Below are positions 25,991 to 35,596 of a DNA stretch of 64,000 nt, one piece after another (within the stretch, counting starts at the first letter, position 1; the number at the start of each line of letters is the position of its first letter). A program made the position numbers and the translations under genes. Below the pieces are notes generated by a model. It did not search any database, was not told where the DNA came from, and was given only the letters and a program-made list of their open reading frames with translations. This stretch comes from Ardenticatena maritima (GTDB lineage Bacteria > Chloroflexota > Anaerolineae > Ardenticatenales > Ardenticatenaceae). The stretch covers positions 62,001-126,000 of the forward strand of contig NZ_LGKN01000009.1 in NCBI RefSeq assembly GCF_001306175.1, given 5' to 3'.

Positions 25991-27508
25991 ATGTCAACAA
26001 AAATCGTTTCACGTCTGGTCAGGCAATTGTTCCTGGTTGTGTTGGTCTTTGTCGGCGCATGCAGCCTCGTCAAAGAGACATCCCAACCCACGCCAACGAC
26101 CACCACCAGCTCGCGCCGCGCACCGGAGACAGATTCCGCCGGCTTGATCCCCAGCGCTCAAGCCCAAAACGAAAACATGGCGCTCACCGTCTACAATCAG
26201 GATTTGGCGCTCGTGCGTGATGTGCGCTCGCTTTCGCTCAGCGCCGGCGTCAACGAAGTGCGGTTCGCCGATGTGGCCGAGCGAATTGACCCCACAAGTG
26301 TGCATGTGCGCTCCCTCACCGACCCCACGGGCACACGCATTCTGGAACAGAACTTCGATTATGACCTCGTCGGGAGCCAAAAGGTGCTCGAAAAATACAT
26401 TGACCGCGCCATTGGACTGGTCACCGACGACGGGACAACCTACGAAGGCACGCTCTTGTCGGCGCAAAACGATATCGTCTTGCAAACGGAAACAGGCATC
26501 GTCGTGGTACGCCGCGACGCTATTCGCCAATTTGATTTTCCTGAACTCCCCGAAGGGCTGATTACACGCCCTTCGCTCGTCTGGCTGGTTGAGACCGAGC
26601 AAACGGGCGAACAGGACATCGAAGTCACGTACATGACCGGCGGCATTTCCTGGCGCGCCGATTATGTGGTGCAACTCAACGAAGACGACACCCAAGCCGA
26701 CCTGAACGGCTGGGTGACGGTTGAAAACCAGAGCGGCGCCACGTATGAAAACGCCAAATTGAAACTGGTGGCGGGAGATGTGAACGTCGTCCAAGAGAAG
26801 TTAGGCGTCATGCGCGACGTCATGGCTGAAGAAATGGCCGTCGCAACGCCCCAGGTCGAAGAACGCCAACTCTTTGAGTACCATCTCTACGATGTCCAGC
26901 GCCCGGTCACCGTCCGCAACAACCAGACCAAGCAAATTGAATTTACCAGCGCCTCAGGCATCAACGTCGAAAAAATCTTCGTGTATGACGGCGCGCCCGG
27001 CTTTGGCTTCTACGGCTACGCCATCACCGACCCATCCTATGGGGCATCCTCAACCCCCGATGTGAACATCTACCTGGACATGGCAAATTCCGAAGAGAAC
27101 GGGTTGGGCATTCCGCTTCCCGCAGGGCGCGTCCGTGTGTACAAAGCCGACGTGGACGGCACGTTGCAATTCATCGGTGAAGACGAAATTGACCACACGC
27201 CGCGCGATGAACAAGTGCGCCTGCGCTTGGGCAACGCATTCGACATCGTTGGCGAACGCCGCCAAACCAACTTCCGCAAACTGGGCGATGATGTGATTGA
27301 AGAATCGTTCGAGATTACCATTCGCAACCACAAGGACGAAGCCGTGGAAGTGCGGGTTGTTGAACACATGTTCCGCTGGAGCGAGTGGGAAATTACACGC
27401 GAAAGCGCCGAGCACACCAAACTCGACCAGGGGACGGTTGAATGGCGTGTGAATGTGCCGGCGAACGGCGAAGCAACCGTCACGTACACCGTGCGCTACG
27501 AATTCTAA
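25991..27508 (+). CDS. DUF4139-domain lipoprotein
   Basis: A 505-residue protein with a lipoprotein signal (VVLVFVGAC, lipidated Cys about residue 24) after AAGGAG and the ATG at 25991. A Thr/Pro/Ser-rich linker follows. LTVYNQDLALVRDVRSLSL begins the N-terminal strand-rich part, and ISWRADYVVQLNEDD with NGWVTVENQSGATYENAKLK is the hallmark of the DUF4139 domain, which continues to TVTYTVRYEF at the C-terminus. DUF4139 proteins are predicted outer-surface beta proteins with no known activity. The gene is followed by a terminator. Confidence 0.88.
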   Translation: MSTKIVSRLVRQLFLVVLVFVGACSLVKETSQPTPTTTTSSRRAPETDSAGLIPSAQAQNENMALTVYNQDLALVRDVRSLSLSAGVNEVRFADVAERIDPTSVHVRSLTDPTGTRILEQNFDYDLVGSQKVLEKYIDRAIGLVTDDGTTYEGTLLSAQNDIVLQTETGIVVVRRDAIRQFDFPELPEGLITRPSLVWLVETEQTGEQDIEVTYMTGGISWRADYVVQLNEDDTQADLNGWVTVENQSGATYENAKLKLVAGDVNVVQEKLGVMRDVMAEEMAVATPQVEERQLFEYHLYDVQRPVTVRNNQTKQIEFTSASGINVEKIFVYDGAPGFGFYGYAITDPSYGASSTPDVNIYLDMANSEENGLGIPLPAGRVRVYKADVDGTLQFIGEDEIDHTPRDEQVRLRLGNAFDIVGERRQTNFRKLGDDVIEESFEITIRNHKDEAVEVRVVEHMFRWSEWEITRESAEHTKLDQGTVEWRVNVPANGEATVTYTVRYEF

Positions 27509-27522
27509 CCACACACGCGCGC

Positions 27523-27557
27523 AAAAAGGAGGGGCAACGCTGCGTGCCCCTCTTTTT
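27523..27557 (+). terminator. Rho-independent terminator after the DUF4139 gene
   Basis: AAAAAGGAGGGGCA and TGCCCCTCTTTTT form a stem with a T-tract. Confidence 0.85.
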
Positions 27558-27645
27558 GCTTTTTCAGCATGCTTTGACACCCACCTACCCATACAGTACA
27601 ATCGGGCGCGCTTTGAAGAATCAACATACAGAAACCGAGTTCTCG

Positions 27646-28578
27646 ATGTCATCAGAATTCAACTACGGCGGACAAGCGGTCATCGAAGGGGTCATGATGC
27701 GTGGCGCGCGCCATATGGCGGTAGCGGTGCGCGCACCCAACGGCCGCATTGAAATCCTGAGCGAACCGCTTACGTCCCCGATTTACACCAGCCGCTGGGG
27801 CAAACTGCCCTTTGTGCGCGGTGTCGCCCTTTTGTGGGACGCGCTCGGTCTGGGTACACGCGCGCTCATCTGGTCGGCGAATATCGCGCTTGAGGAGGAA
27901 GAAGAGGCACAGCAACTTGAAGGGGCCAGCGCCTGGGGAATGGTAGCGGTTTCACTCTTGTTGGGGATTGGCCTTTTCTTCGTCGTGCCCTTGCTCATCA
28001 CCCATTGGCTGGACCAATTCATCACCTCGCCACTGGTCAGCAACCTTGTGGAGGGGCTGATTCGGCTTGCCATGCTGATTGGCTACATCGCCGCTATTGG
28101 GCGCATGGAAGATGTGCAACGTGTATTCGCCTATCACGGCGCAGAGCACAAAACCATCAACGCCTTTGAAGACGGCGCACCTCTGACACCCCAACATGTG
28201 CGCCCGTACAGCCTGCTCCACCCCCGTTGTGGAACCGGCTTCTTGCTGGTGGTAGTGGTTGTCAGCATTCTCGTGTTTGCCCTGCTGGGACGCCCTGCCT
28301 TGCCGGCGCGCCTTGCCTCGCGCATTGGACTGATTCCACTGATTGCCGGCATCAGCTACGAATTCATCCGTTGGAGCGCCCGGCACAGCACAAACCGCTG
28401 GGTGCGCCTGCTCATCTGGCCCAGCCTGATGCTGCAAAAACTCACAACCCGCGAGCCGGACGACAGCATGCTGGAAGTTGCGATTGCCGCGCTGCAAGAC
28501 GTCCTCGCGCACGAAGGTGTGCACGAGGACGAAAGCCGTGACGCCGTATCGCCGCAAACCGTTCTGACCCAATCATAA
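27646..28578 (+). CDS. DUF1385 (YqhQ-like) membrane protein
   Basis: A 310-residue protein beginning [20 protein letters not shown], the signature of DUF1385, with [18 protein letters not shown] and [17 protein letters not shown] in the middle. Four or five membrane helices lie between residues about 95 and 260. In Firmicutes and Chloroflexota DUF1385 genes often sit near prfA or rpmE; that is not the case here. The His/Glu pattern (YHGAEHK) suggests a metal site but no activity is established. The start at 27646 is set by the conserved N-terminus; the ribosome site is weak. Only 23 bases separate its stop from icd. Confidence 0.88.
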   Translation: MSSEFNYGGQAVIEGVMMRGARHMAVAVRAPNGRIEILSEPLTSPIYTSRWGKLPFVRGVALLWDALGLGTRALIWSANIALEEEEEAQQLEGASAWGMVAVSLLLGIGLFFVVPLLITHWLDQFITSPLVSNLVEGLIRLAMLIGYIAAIGRMEDVQRVFAYHGAEHKTINAFEDGAPLTPQHVRPYSLLHPRCGTGFLLVVVVVSILVFALLGRPALPARLASRIGLIPLIAGISYEFIRWSARHSTNRWVRLLIWPSLMLQKLTTREPDDSMLEVAIAALQDVLAHEGVHEDESRDAVSPQTVLTQS

Positions 28579-28601
28579 CATCACAGCAAAGAGGAGGCGC
28601 T

Positions 28602-29849
28602 ATGGACTTCAAAACATTCACCGTTCCAAGTGAAGGCGAACGTATTACGTGGGAAGGCGACCGCCTGGTCGTCCCTGACAAACCCATCATCCCCTTCATC
28701 ATGGGCGACGGCATCGGCACAGACGTGACGCCCGCCATGCAACGCATTCTGGATGCCGCCGTCGAAAAAGCCTACAACGGCGCGCGCAAAATCGTCTGGG
28801 TGGAAGTCTATGCCGGTGAACGCGCCCGCGACAAAACGGGCGAATGGCTGCCCGACGAAACGCTGAAAGCCTTTGAATACTTCTACGTCGGTATCAAGGG
28901 GCCGCTCACCACGCCCGTCGGCGGCGGTATTCGCAGCCTGAATGTCGCCATTCGCCAGCGGCTCGACCTGTACGCCAACGTGCGCCCGGTTTACTACATC
29001 CCCGGTTTGCCCAGCCCGGTGAAGCACCCCGAAAAGATGAACATGGTGCTCTTCCGCGAAGCCACCGAAGACGTGTACGCCGGGATTGAATGGCAAGCCG
29101 GCACGCCCGAAGCCGTGAAATTCCTCACGTTCTTGCGCGATGAAATGGGCGTGAACCTTGACAACATCGAAGCCACCGGCGTGGGCGTCAAGCCCATCAG
29201 CGAATTCAAGACCAAGCGGCTGGTGCGCCAAGCCATTCGCTACGCCCTGCAACGCAACCGCTCCAGCGTGACCCTGGTGCACAAAGGCAACATCATGAAA
29301 TTCACTGAAGGCGCCTTCCGCGACTGGGGCTACGAACTGGCGCGCGAAGAATTTGGCGACCAGACCATCACCGAAGATGAGTTGTGGGAAAAATACAACG
29401 GGGAACGCCCGGCAGGCAAAGTTGTCATGAAAGACCGCATCGCCGACAACATGCTCCAACAGTTGCTCACCCGCACCGACGAATACGACGTGCTGGCGCT
29501 TCCCAACCTCAACGGTGACTACCTGAGCGACGCCGCCGCTGCACAAGTCGGCGGTTTGGGGATTGCCCACGGCGCTAACATTGGCGACCGCGTGGCGGTC
29601 TTTGAAGCCGTCCACGGGACAGCCCCCAAGTATGCCGGGCAAAACAAGGTCAACCCCACAGCGCTCACGCTCAGCGGCGTAATGATGCTGGAACACATGG
29701 GCTGGGACGAAGCCGCGCAATTGGTGCGCAAGGGGATTGCCGCCGCCATTCAAGACAAGGTGGTGACGTATGACCTCGCGCGCCAAATGGAAGGCGCGAC
29801 CAAAGTCGGCACTGCCGAATTTGCCGACGCGGTCATCGAACGCATGTAA
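28602..29849 (+). CDS. icd: Isocitrate dehydrogenase, NADP-dependent
   Basis: A 415-residue protein closely like E. coli Icd: oxidises isocitrate to 2-oxoglutarate and CO2 with NADP+ in the TCA cycle. The isocitrate-binding set is present (Ser112, Asn114, Arg118, Arg128, Arg152, Tyr159), in [21 protein letters not shown] and [10 protein letters not shown]. The segment [16 protein letters not shown] keeps the Lys-Tyr pair that fixes the 2'-phosphate of NADP in E. coli, so NADP use is likely. Ser112 is the residue phosphorylated by AceK in E. coli; no aceK is visible here. AGAGGAGG precedes the ATG. Followed by a strong terminator. Confidence 0.97.
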   Translation: MDFKTFTVPSEGERITWEGDRLVVPDKPIIPFIMGDGIGTDVTPAMQRILDAAVEKAYNGARKIVWVEVYAGERARDKTGEWLPDETLKAFEYFYVGIKGPLTTPVGGGIRSLNVAIRQRLDLYANVRPVYYIPGLPSPVKHPEKMNMVLFREATEDVYAGIEWQAGTPEAVKFLTFLRDEMGVNLDNIEATGVGVKPISEFKTKRLVRQAIRYALQRNRSSVTLVHKGNIMKFTEGAFRDWGYELAREEFGDQTITEDELWEKYNGERPAGKVVMKDRIADNMLQQLLTRTDEYDVLALPNLNGDYLSDAAAAQVGGLGIAHGANIGDRVAVFEAVHGTAPKYAGQNKVNPTALTLSGVMMLEHMGWDEAAQLVRKGIAAAIQDKVVTYDLARQMEGATKVGTAEFADAVIERM

Positions 29850-29867
29850 AAACCGCCGCACAGCAGA

Positions 29868-29900
29868 ACGGGCACCCTGACAGGGTGCCCGTTTTTATTT
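29868..29900 (+). terminator. Rho-independent terminator of icd
   Basis: ACGGGCACCCTG (29868-29879) and CAGGGTGCCCGT (29881-29892) form a perfect 12-bp stem followed by TTTTATTTTT. Confidence 0.92.
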
Positions 29901-30008
29901 TTGCGCAACATGGGTGGGAGCAGCCGCCCGACATTCATCTTCAATTTGGCGCATTTGCCACTCTTCATATGCTCTCGACGGTACATGCACCGAGCCCAGG
30001 AGTCATCT

Positions 30009-31268
30009 ATGACCACACACGACCATACGGAGCCTATCGGCTATCTGGAACTTATTCGCGAAAACCGTAACTTTCGCGCCCTTTGGCTGGGGCAAATTGT
30101 CAGCCTGCTGGGGGATTGGTTCAACCTGATTGGTTCCGCCTCGCTCGTTGCCACGCTCACCCAATCGGGGTTTGCCGTAGGCGGTCTCTTCATCGTGCGC
30201 ATGCTGGCGCCCTTCATCGTGAGCCCGGTGGCGGGGGTGGTCGCCGACCGCTATAACCGCAAGCAGGTGCTCATCATCACCGACCTGGCGCGCGCTGTGA
30301 TCGTGCTGGGGTTCTTGCTGGTGCGCCGCCCTGAACATGTGTGGTTGCTGTACGCCCTCACCGCCCTGCAACTCAGCGTCAGCGGCTTTTTCTTTCCCAC
30401 CCGCTCCGCCATTCTGCCGGACATCGTCCCACGCAACGGGCTGGGCGCCGCCAACGCCATCAGCTCCGCCACCTGGTCGGTCATGTTGTCGCTTGGCGCG
30501 GCGTTAGGGGGGCTGGTCGCCGGGCAATTTGGTATTTACACCGCCTTTGTGGTGGACGCGCTCACCTTTCTTCTGTCGGCGTTCTTCATTATGCAAGTGC
30601 GCTATACCAGCGTCCCCACGCTTGACGGCACCATGACGCTTGCCACCGCCATACGCGATTACATCGAAGGGCTGGCGTATCTGCGGCACCATTTCGATAT
30701 TTTGATGATTGCCCTGCAAAAAACCTTCGTCGCGCTGGCTGTTTCAGGCGGGTTTCAAGTTGTGCAGGTTGTGATGGCGGAGCAGATTTACCCCATCGGC
30801 GAAGGCGGCAGCACCAGCTTGGGGCTCATGTACGCCGTCGTGGGGGTCGGCACGGGCGTTGGGCCCATTTTGGCACGCGCATTCACGGGCGACCGCGAAT
30901 GGCCCTTGCGGTGGGCTATCCTCGTCTCCTACTTCCTCTCGGCGGTTGGATTGCTCCTCATTGCGCCGCTGGGCGCGTTTTGGGTGGTGCTTCTGGGCAT
31001 GTTGTTGCGCGGCGTGGGGGGCGGCATTGGGTGGGTCTTCTCCACCCAGCTCCTGCTCGACCTGTTACCCGACCGTGTGCGCGGGCGTGTCTTTTCCACC
31101 GAGTTTGCCATGTTCACCCTCGCCAACGCCGTCGGCGCGGCTGTGGTGGGGCGTGCGCTAGACCTTTCGATCTCGCTCAGTCTGCTCATGCTGGCGATGG
31201 CGGGGCTTTCGATTGTGTCGGCGCTGGTCTGGGGCGCGTGGTTGTTGATGATGCGCCGCCGAGCATAA
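30009..31268 (+). CDS. MFS efflux transporter
   Basis: A 419-residue protein with 12 hydrophobic segments. It starts with FRALWLGQIVSLLGDWFNLIG, and the loop between helices 2 and 3 reads GVVADRYNRKQVLIITD, the G-x-x-x-D-R-x-x-R-K/R motif A of the major facilitator superfamily. The sequence most resembles the EntS/macrolide-efflux (MefA-like) subgroup. AGGAG precedes the ATG at 30009. The substrate cannot be inferred. It stands alone between icd and the convergent P450 gene. Confidence 0.9.
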   Translation: MTTHDHTEPIGYLELIRENRNFRALWLGQIVSLLGDWFNLIGSASLVATLTQSGFAVGGLFIVRMLAPFIVSPVAGVVADRYNRKQVLIITDLARAVIVLGFLLVRRPEHVWLLYALTALQLSVSGFFFPTRSAILPDIVPRNGLGAANAISSATWSVMLSLGAALGGLVAGQFGIYTAFVVDALTFLLSAFFIMQVRYTSVPTLDGTMTLATAIRDYIEGLAYLRHHFDILMIALQKTFVALAVSGGFQVVQVVMAEQIYPIGEGGSTSLGLMYAVVGVGTGVGPILARAFTGDREWPLRWAILVSYFLSAVGLLLIAPLGAFWVVLLGMLLRGVGGGIGWVFSTQLLLDLLPDRVRGRVFSTEFAMFTLANAVGAAVVGRALDLSISLSLLMLAMAGLSIVSALVWGAWLLMMRRRA

Positions 31269-31308
31269 AAAAAGACCTGTCAGGCGCATACGGCTCGACC
31301 TGACAGGT
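31265..31308 (-). terminator. Rho-independent terminator of the first P450 gene
   Basis: GACCTGTCAGG (31273-31283) and CCTGACAGGTC (31298-31308) form a perfect stem; the T-run (seven T) is on the minus strand and overlaps the MFS stop codon region. Its core resembles the terminator stem at 39974. Confidence 0.88.
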
Positions 31309-31330
31309 CGCCATGTTGCGAGCAAAAGCG

Positions 31331-32713
31331 TTATCCATCGCGAAGACGCAACACCCGCAAGCGAAAATCTTTGCCTGGGTTGGGCAACGGTAGCGGCTTC
31401 ACGCTGGCGGTAAAATCCGGTGGGTCCAGTGCCAGCTCAGCCGTGTGCAGAATGGTCGCGAACGTCATCATCAGCTGCAATTCCGCAAACCCCGCCCCCA
31501 GGCAGGTGTGCGTCCCCAGTGAGAACGGTGTAAACACCCCAGGACGGCGGTGCTCGGCGCGCTCCGGCGTATAGCGGTCAATGTCGAACACCTCAGGGTT
31601 GGGGAAAAATTCGGGGAGCATGTGCGTGACGCCCGTCGCAAACATCACTTCAACGCCGGCGGGAATGTCAACGCCTTCGATTTCAAACGGTTCAACCACA
31701 ATGCGCGGCGTCACCGGCACCACGGGATACATGCGCATCGTTTCCAAGGCGAGCCCATACAGCGCCGAGCATGCTTTGAGCGTATGGCGGTCAATCGCGT
31801 CCAGCGGCATCGCAAACAATTTCTCGACATCTTCGCGGACACGTTCCAGAATGTGCGGATGCTTGAACGCGGCATACAACATAAAACTGAGCGTGCTCGC
31901 CAAAGTGTCGAGGCTGGAAAAGAAGACCCCCGCAAATGATTTCGCCAACGCCGACTCTGGAATAGGACGCCCATTCTCATCACGAAAAGCCAGCACATGC
32001 GCTGCAAAGCGTGATGGCAACGGCTCGCCACGCGCCAATCGCTCGCGTTCAACCGCTATCAAGCGGCGCATGTAAGCCCAGACGCGCCGCTTGGCTCGCA
32101 CATACGGCGGCCATTTGGTGAAAATGGAGGGCACCAACGGGATAGAAGAGGTGCGAATTGCCATAGCGAAGACCAGACGCACATCTTCAAAAATTTCTTT
32201 GGAAGAATGCCCCAGCACAGCGTGCCCAACCTGCTCACACGCAATCCGTTGCACCTCATCCACCACGGGGATACTCGTTCCAGGTAGCCACCGCTCGCGA
32301 ATATGCGCCTGCGTGAGCGCCACCATCTGCGGAATTTGTCTTTCGTACACCTCGCGCTTGTACCCCGGTGCATGGGCTTTCCGCAATTGCCGATGCCATG
32401 CCCCATCTTGCGCCAGCAAAAAGTATTCCGGCGCGCCCAATTCAGCCCCCATCTTCCATAAACTGCGACTGCTCAAACACCGGTCGCCGTCACGCGCCAA
32501 AAACTGATTGGCTTCCAACCCAGCCAACACCCAATACTCCCGATTCAACAACCGAATGCGATACACGGGACCATAGGTCTGGTAGTGCTGCACACAGAAC
32601 CCCAGCACATCGCGTGCGAATGCCGGCAAATTCCCCAAGAGGGGCACCCCAGGGACAAGCGGGGGACGTGTACGTGCCACAGCCCGCGCAGGACGAACCG
32701 CCAAACGTGACAT
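31331..32713 (-). CDS. Cytochrome P450 (first of two paralogues)
   Basis: A 460-residue P450. The haem-binding loop is FSLGTHTCLGAG (Cys404 as thiolate ligand), the K-helix ExxR is ETMR, and the meander has the usual PERAEHRRPGVFTPF. The I-helix reads FFSSLDTLAS: the acid-Thr pair is kept but the normal Ala-Gly before it is Ser-Ser. No signal peptide or membrane anchor is present, so it is a soluble bacterial type needing separate ferredoxin and reductase, which are not encoded nearby. It aligns easily with the second P450 over its length (same VPGVPLLGN-like start and CLGAG-AE-QLM-TFATILHTAELALDPPD-like end). AAAGGAG precedes the ATG. Substrate unknown. Confidence 0.94.
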   Translation of the reverse strand: MSRLAVRPARAVARTRPPLVPGVPLLGNLPAFARDVLGFCVQHYQTYGPVYRIRLLNREYWVLAGLEANQFLARDGDRCLSSRSLWKMGAELGAPEYFLLAQDGAWHRQLRKAHAPGYKREVYERQIPQMVALTQAHIRERWLPGTSIPVVDEVQRIACEQVGHAVLGHSSKEIFEDVRLVFAMAIRTSSIPLVPSIFTKWPPYVRAKRRVWAYMRRLIAVERERLARGEPLPSRFAAHVLAFRDENGRPIPESALAKSFAGVFFSSLDTLASTLSFMLYAAFKHPHILERVREDVEKLFAMPLDAIDRHTLKACSALYGLALETMRMYPVVPVTPRIVVEPFEIEGVDIPAGVEVMFATGVTHMLPEFFPNPEVFDIDRYTPERAEHRRPGVFTPFSLGTHTCLGAGFAELQLMMTFATILHTAELALDPPDFTASVKPLPLPNPGKDFRLRVLRLRDG

Positions 32714-32960
32714 GGCATTGCTCCTTTCTCAGTTGATTGCACAGGTACGGGAAAAGTCGCCCATCCTTGGGCGCAAGAAGAGAGGGAACGTCTTTCAATC
32801 TATGCGCTATCAGAGTTGTACAAGAGCAAGAAAAGCGTAGAACAACAGAGGAGAGTGCCAAGCATTTTTATTTTAAAACCCTCAAAAACTATATTCCATT
32901 TCTTGAAATGTTCAAATAGGAACAAACGCCAATACCCGGCAGACTTTTGACACCACACAG

Positions 32961-32998
32961 CAAGCGGGGCGACGCACGGTTGCGGTACGTCGCCCTTG
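32961..32998 (-). terminator. Weak stem-loop after the second P450 gene
   Basis: GGGCGACG (32967-32974) and CGTCGCCC (32988-32995), extended by CAAG/CTTG, form a stem just past the second P450 stop, but no T-tract follows. The rest of the 288-base gap (32714-33002) is AT-rich and probably holds the first P450 promoter; nothing else is recognised. Confidence 0.35.
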
Positions 32999-33002
32999 CG
33001 GC

Positions 33003-34367
33003 TTACGCCTTGATATCCAGCACACGCATTTTGAAATCGAAGCCGGGGGTTGGAAGCGGCGAAAACTTCATGCGCACCGTGGTATCGGGTGGGTCGAGCG
33101 CCAGTTGCGCCGTATGCAAAATGGTGGCAACAGTAATCATCAGCTGCGCTTCGGCAATGCCCGCCCCCAAACAGGTGTGCGGTCCCAGTGTGAAGGGGGC
33201 GAAAACGCCCGGTTGGCGATGCTCAGCGCGTTCAGGCGTGTAGCGGTCAATGTCGAACGTGTCCGGGTTCGGGAAGTATTCTTCCAGCATGTGCGGCAAC
33301 GCATTCGCCACCAGAATATCCACCCCTTTGGGAATTTCGTAGCCGGCAAATTCAAATGTTTGCGCCACCACACGTGGCGTAATGGGCGCAACGGGAAACA
33401 TGCGCAAGACTTCCAGCACAAAGCCGTAAAGCGCTTGTGCGTTTTTGAGCGTCTGGCGGTCAATCGTCTCCGGCGGCTGAGCCAATAAGGCTTCCGCATC
33501 CGCCAGCACTCGCTCCAACACCCCCGGAAACTTGTGCGCCGCGTAGAGCGCAAATGTCATCGTGCCGGCTACGGTGTCCATCCCCGCAAAATAGACGCTC
33601 ACAATCGAAGCCTGCAACGCTTCTTCAGGCACGGGGTTGCCATGCTCATCACGAAACGCAAGCAAATCCGCCACCAAACGGCTCGAAGGCGCTTCTCCCC
33701 GCGCCACACGCGCCCGCTCCAATTCCAGCAATTTCGCCCCCAGACGCTGCACACGTTGTTTGGCGAAGAGATACCGCGGCCATTTCGTCAAAAACGACGG
33801 CGCCAGCGGAATAGTCGAGGTGCGAATCGCCATGTTGAGGTAATACCGGATATCCTCGAAAAATTCGGGGGGCGGTGGATACCCCAGGATGATTTCGCCC
33901 AACTGCGCCGTGATAATGCGTTGCATCTCGTGCATGACGGTGATACGACTACCGGGCTGCCATTCACGCACAAAGCGGCGTGTGATTTCAATCGCGCGCG
34001 GTATCTCCTGCTCATACACCCGCCGATTGTAGCCGGGGCTCAACAAGCGGCGCAGGGTGCGGTGCCATTCGCCATCCTGCGCAATCAAGAAGTAATCAGC
34101 ATGCCCCAACTGTTCCCCCAAGGGGTAGAGGTTGCGACTACTCAAAACGGTGCCATCGGCACGCGCCAGAAACTGATTGGCTTCAACACCTGCTAAAACC
34201 CAGTATTCTTTTGTGAACAATTTCACTCGAAAAACAGGCCCGAATGCACGATACTGTGTGCGCAGAAAACCAAGCACATCGCCCAAGAAGGCAAAGGCGT
34301 TGCCCGCCACAGGAACGCCCGGCACACGTGGAACATCACGCGCAGCAGGAGTAGTTGTTGTATTCAT
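33003..34367 (-). CDS. Cytochrome P450 (second of two paralogues)
   Basis: A 454-residue P450 with haem loop FTLGPHTCLGAG (Cys399), K-helix EVLR, and a normal I-helix oxygen-activation motif, FAGMDTVAG. It clearly shares recent ancestry with the neighbouring P450 at 31331: the C-terminal 60 residues differ at few positions. Its ATG overlaps the stop of the sulfotransferase gene (ATGA), so the two are translated together. The intact I-helix suggests this is the standard monooxygenase of the pair. Redox partners are not encoded in the window. Confidence 0.94.
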   Translation of the reverse strand: MNTTTTPAARDVPRVPGVPVAGNAFAFLGDVLGFLRTQYRAFGPVFRVKLFTKEYWVLAGVEANQFLARADGTVLSSRNLYPLGEQLGHADYFLIAQDGEWHRTLRRLLSPGYNRRVYEQEIPRAIEITRRFVREWQPGSRITVMHEMQRIITAQLGEIILGYPPPPEFFEDIRYYLNMAIRTSTIPLAPSFLTKWPRYLFAKQRVQRLGAKLLELERARVARGEAPSSRLVADLLAFRDEHGNPVPEEALQASIVSVYFAGMDTVAGTMTFALYAAHKFPGVLERVLADAEALLAQPPETIDRQTLKNAQALYGFVLEVLRMFPVAPITPRVVAQTFEFAGYEIPKGVDILVANALPHMLEEYFPNPDTFDIDRYTPERAEHRQPGVFAPFTLGPHTCLGAGIAEAQLMITVATILHTAQLALDPPDTTVRMKFSPLPTPGFDFKMRVLDIKA

Positions 34368-35458
34368 GCGCTCACTCCTTCTGCTTGATAGCCCCAGCGG
34401 TCGAGCAAAAAGCCAAGGTGGCTTTCAACCAGGGTGCGGTCGCGCTCGCTGGGGGTGAATTGATTGGTTCGGTAATCGCCCAATTGGCGCAAGTAGGCTT
34501 CCCACTTCGGCACAACCGGTGTGGGGTCAAGTCCCAGGTGTGTGTAGATGGCGCGCAATGTTGGGATTGGTTCCGCCACCAGCCGCTCATACGGTACTTC
34601 GATGACGCGCGCGGGGTCAATCATGGGCATATCGCGATACCAGCGCTGCATCACCTGGGCGTAGGATTCCAGAATATGGCGTTCTATATCTTCATCGCTC
34701 ACACGGTGCCACCAGGCCGGCGGCATGATTTTGCGGAACATGTGCCGCATCGAGCGAAACACGCGGTGCGGATTACGGTAAATGTGAATGAAGCGCGCCT
34801 GCGGGAACAGACGGAGCAAGTGCCCCGCACGCCCGGTATGCGTGGGTGCTTTCAACACGAGCGGTTTGCCGCCGTGCAGGTATGTGGCGGTTTTGAGCAC
34901 GTACAACCAGGCTTCGCGCCATTCGTTGTACTCATGCAATGGTATCTCATCCAGCAATGTGTATTTGCGGAACAGACGCCCACTCCACCGTGGCACAACA
35001 AGCTGGTAAATGACGCTATGCACACTCACATTCGCCAACGCCACTTCATCTTCCTGCGGCGCATCCAGCCGCACGGCGACGTTGTCCATGGGGCGCGTTG
35101 CCGGCAACAGGCGCGGCAACAAGCGCTCAAAAGCGGGTCCCGCGGTGTTGATGAAGGTGGGAATGAGGGCTTGCAAGGTCGAAACGTAGCCGTAGCGTGG
35201 GTCGAGCGCCAGCAAGTTGTGCAGGTGGGTGGTGCCACTCCGCGCCTGCCCCACAATGAAAATCGGTTCGGGGTGAATGTCCGTGGCAAGGATGCGCGGC
35301 GCGTAACGCTGGCGTTCCCAAAGACGCAAAGGTTCGGTCAGCGCCGAAACGGCGAGCGATTGGGCGACACGCGGCCAATACCGTTTTTCGATGGTTGGCG
35401 ATTGCTGCAAAAGCCGCACCCAATTTGCCAGGCGATTGAAGATGAGTGGCGAAGTCAT
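34364..35458 (-). CDS. Sulfotransferase-family protein
   Basis: A 364-residue protein with the 5'-phosphosulfate-binding loop PIFIVGQARSGTTHLHNLLA (about residues 88-107), and RFIHIYRNPHRVFRSMRHMF, which carries the Arg and Ser that bind the 3'-phosphate of PAPS in the Sulfotransfer_3 group. VIEVPYERLVAEP is also typical. Such enzymes move sulfate from PAPS to hydroxyl groups of lipids, steroids or glycans. The ATG at 35458 follows GAGG; a GTG two codons earlier is possible. It is the first gene of an operon with the second P450, which suggests hydroxylation followed by sulfation of the same substrate. Confidence 0.88.
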   Translation of the reverse strand: MTSPLIFNRLANWVRLLQQSPTIEKRYWPRVAQSLAVSALTEPLRLWERQRYAPRILATDIHPEPIFIVGQARSGTTHLHNLLALDPRYGYVSTLQALIPTFINTAGPAFERLLPRLLPATRPMDNVAVRLDAPQEDEVALANVSVHSVIYQLVVPRWSGRLFRKYTLLDEIPLHEYNEWREAWLYVLKTATYLHGGKPLVLKAPTHTGRAGHLLRLFPQARFIHIYRNPHRVFRSMRHMFRKIMPPAWWHRVSDEDIERHILESYAQVMQRWYRDMPMIDPARVIEVPYERLVAEPIPTLRAIYTHLGLDPTPVVPKWEAYLRQLGDYRTNQFTPSERDRTLVESHLGFLLDRWGYQAEGVSA

Positions 35459-35484
35459 ATACACGCCTCAACCGGTTGATGGAT

Positions 35485-35513
35485 TTGAGCAAGTTGTTGC
35501 TTCTGGATATACT
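35485..35513 (+). promoter_or_regulatory. Sigma-70 promoter of the TetR-paaABCD operon
   Basis: TTGAGC (35485-35490) and TATACT (35508-35513) are exactly 17 bases apart. The expected transcription start falls inside the palindrome that begins two bases later. Confidence 0.6.
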
Positions 35514-35514
35514 G

Positions 35515-35540
35515 TTTCCTAACAAGTGTTTGTTAGGAAA
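35515..35540. promoter_or_regulatory. Perfect palindrome, probable TetR operator
   Basis: TTTCCTAACAA (35515-35525) and TTGTTAGGAAA (35530-35540) are perfect 11-bp inverted arms around GTGT. The site lies between the divergent sulfotransferase and TetR genes, directly after the -10 of the TetR promoter, as expected for a repressor site. Size and symmetry fit TetR-family dimers. Confidence 0.7.
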
Positions 35541-35596
35541 TGAGGAAGTATGAGCAGAAAACTTTTTTAAGAAACAGCAACGCAGGAGAGTATACA

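Noticed and set aside
28581-29861. 426-codon minus-strand frame opposite icd
   Set aside because: The plus strand encodes a clear isocitrate dehydrogenase; the antisense product has no recognisable motif.
32714-33002. Hidden small gene between the two P450 genes
   Set aside because: The short frames here lack ribosome sites and the stretch is AT-rich with a stem-loop, which fits promoter and terminator sequence.
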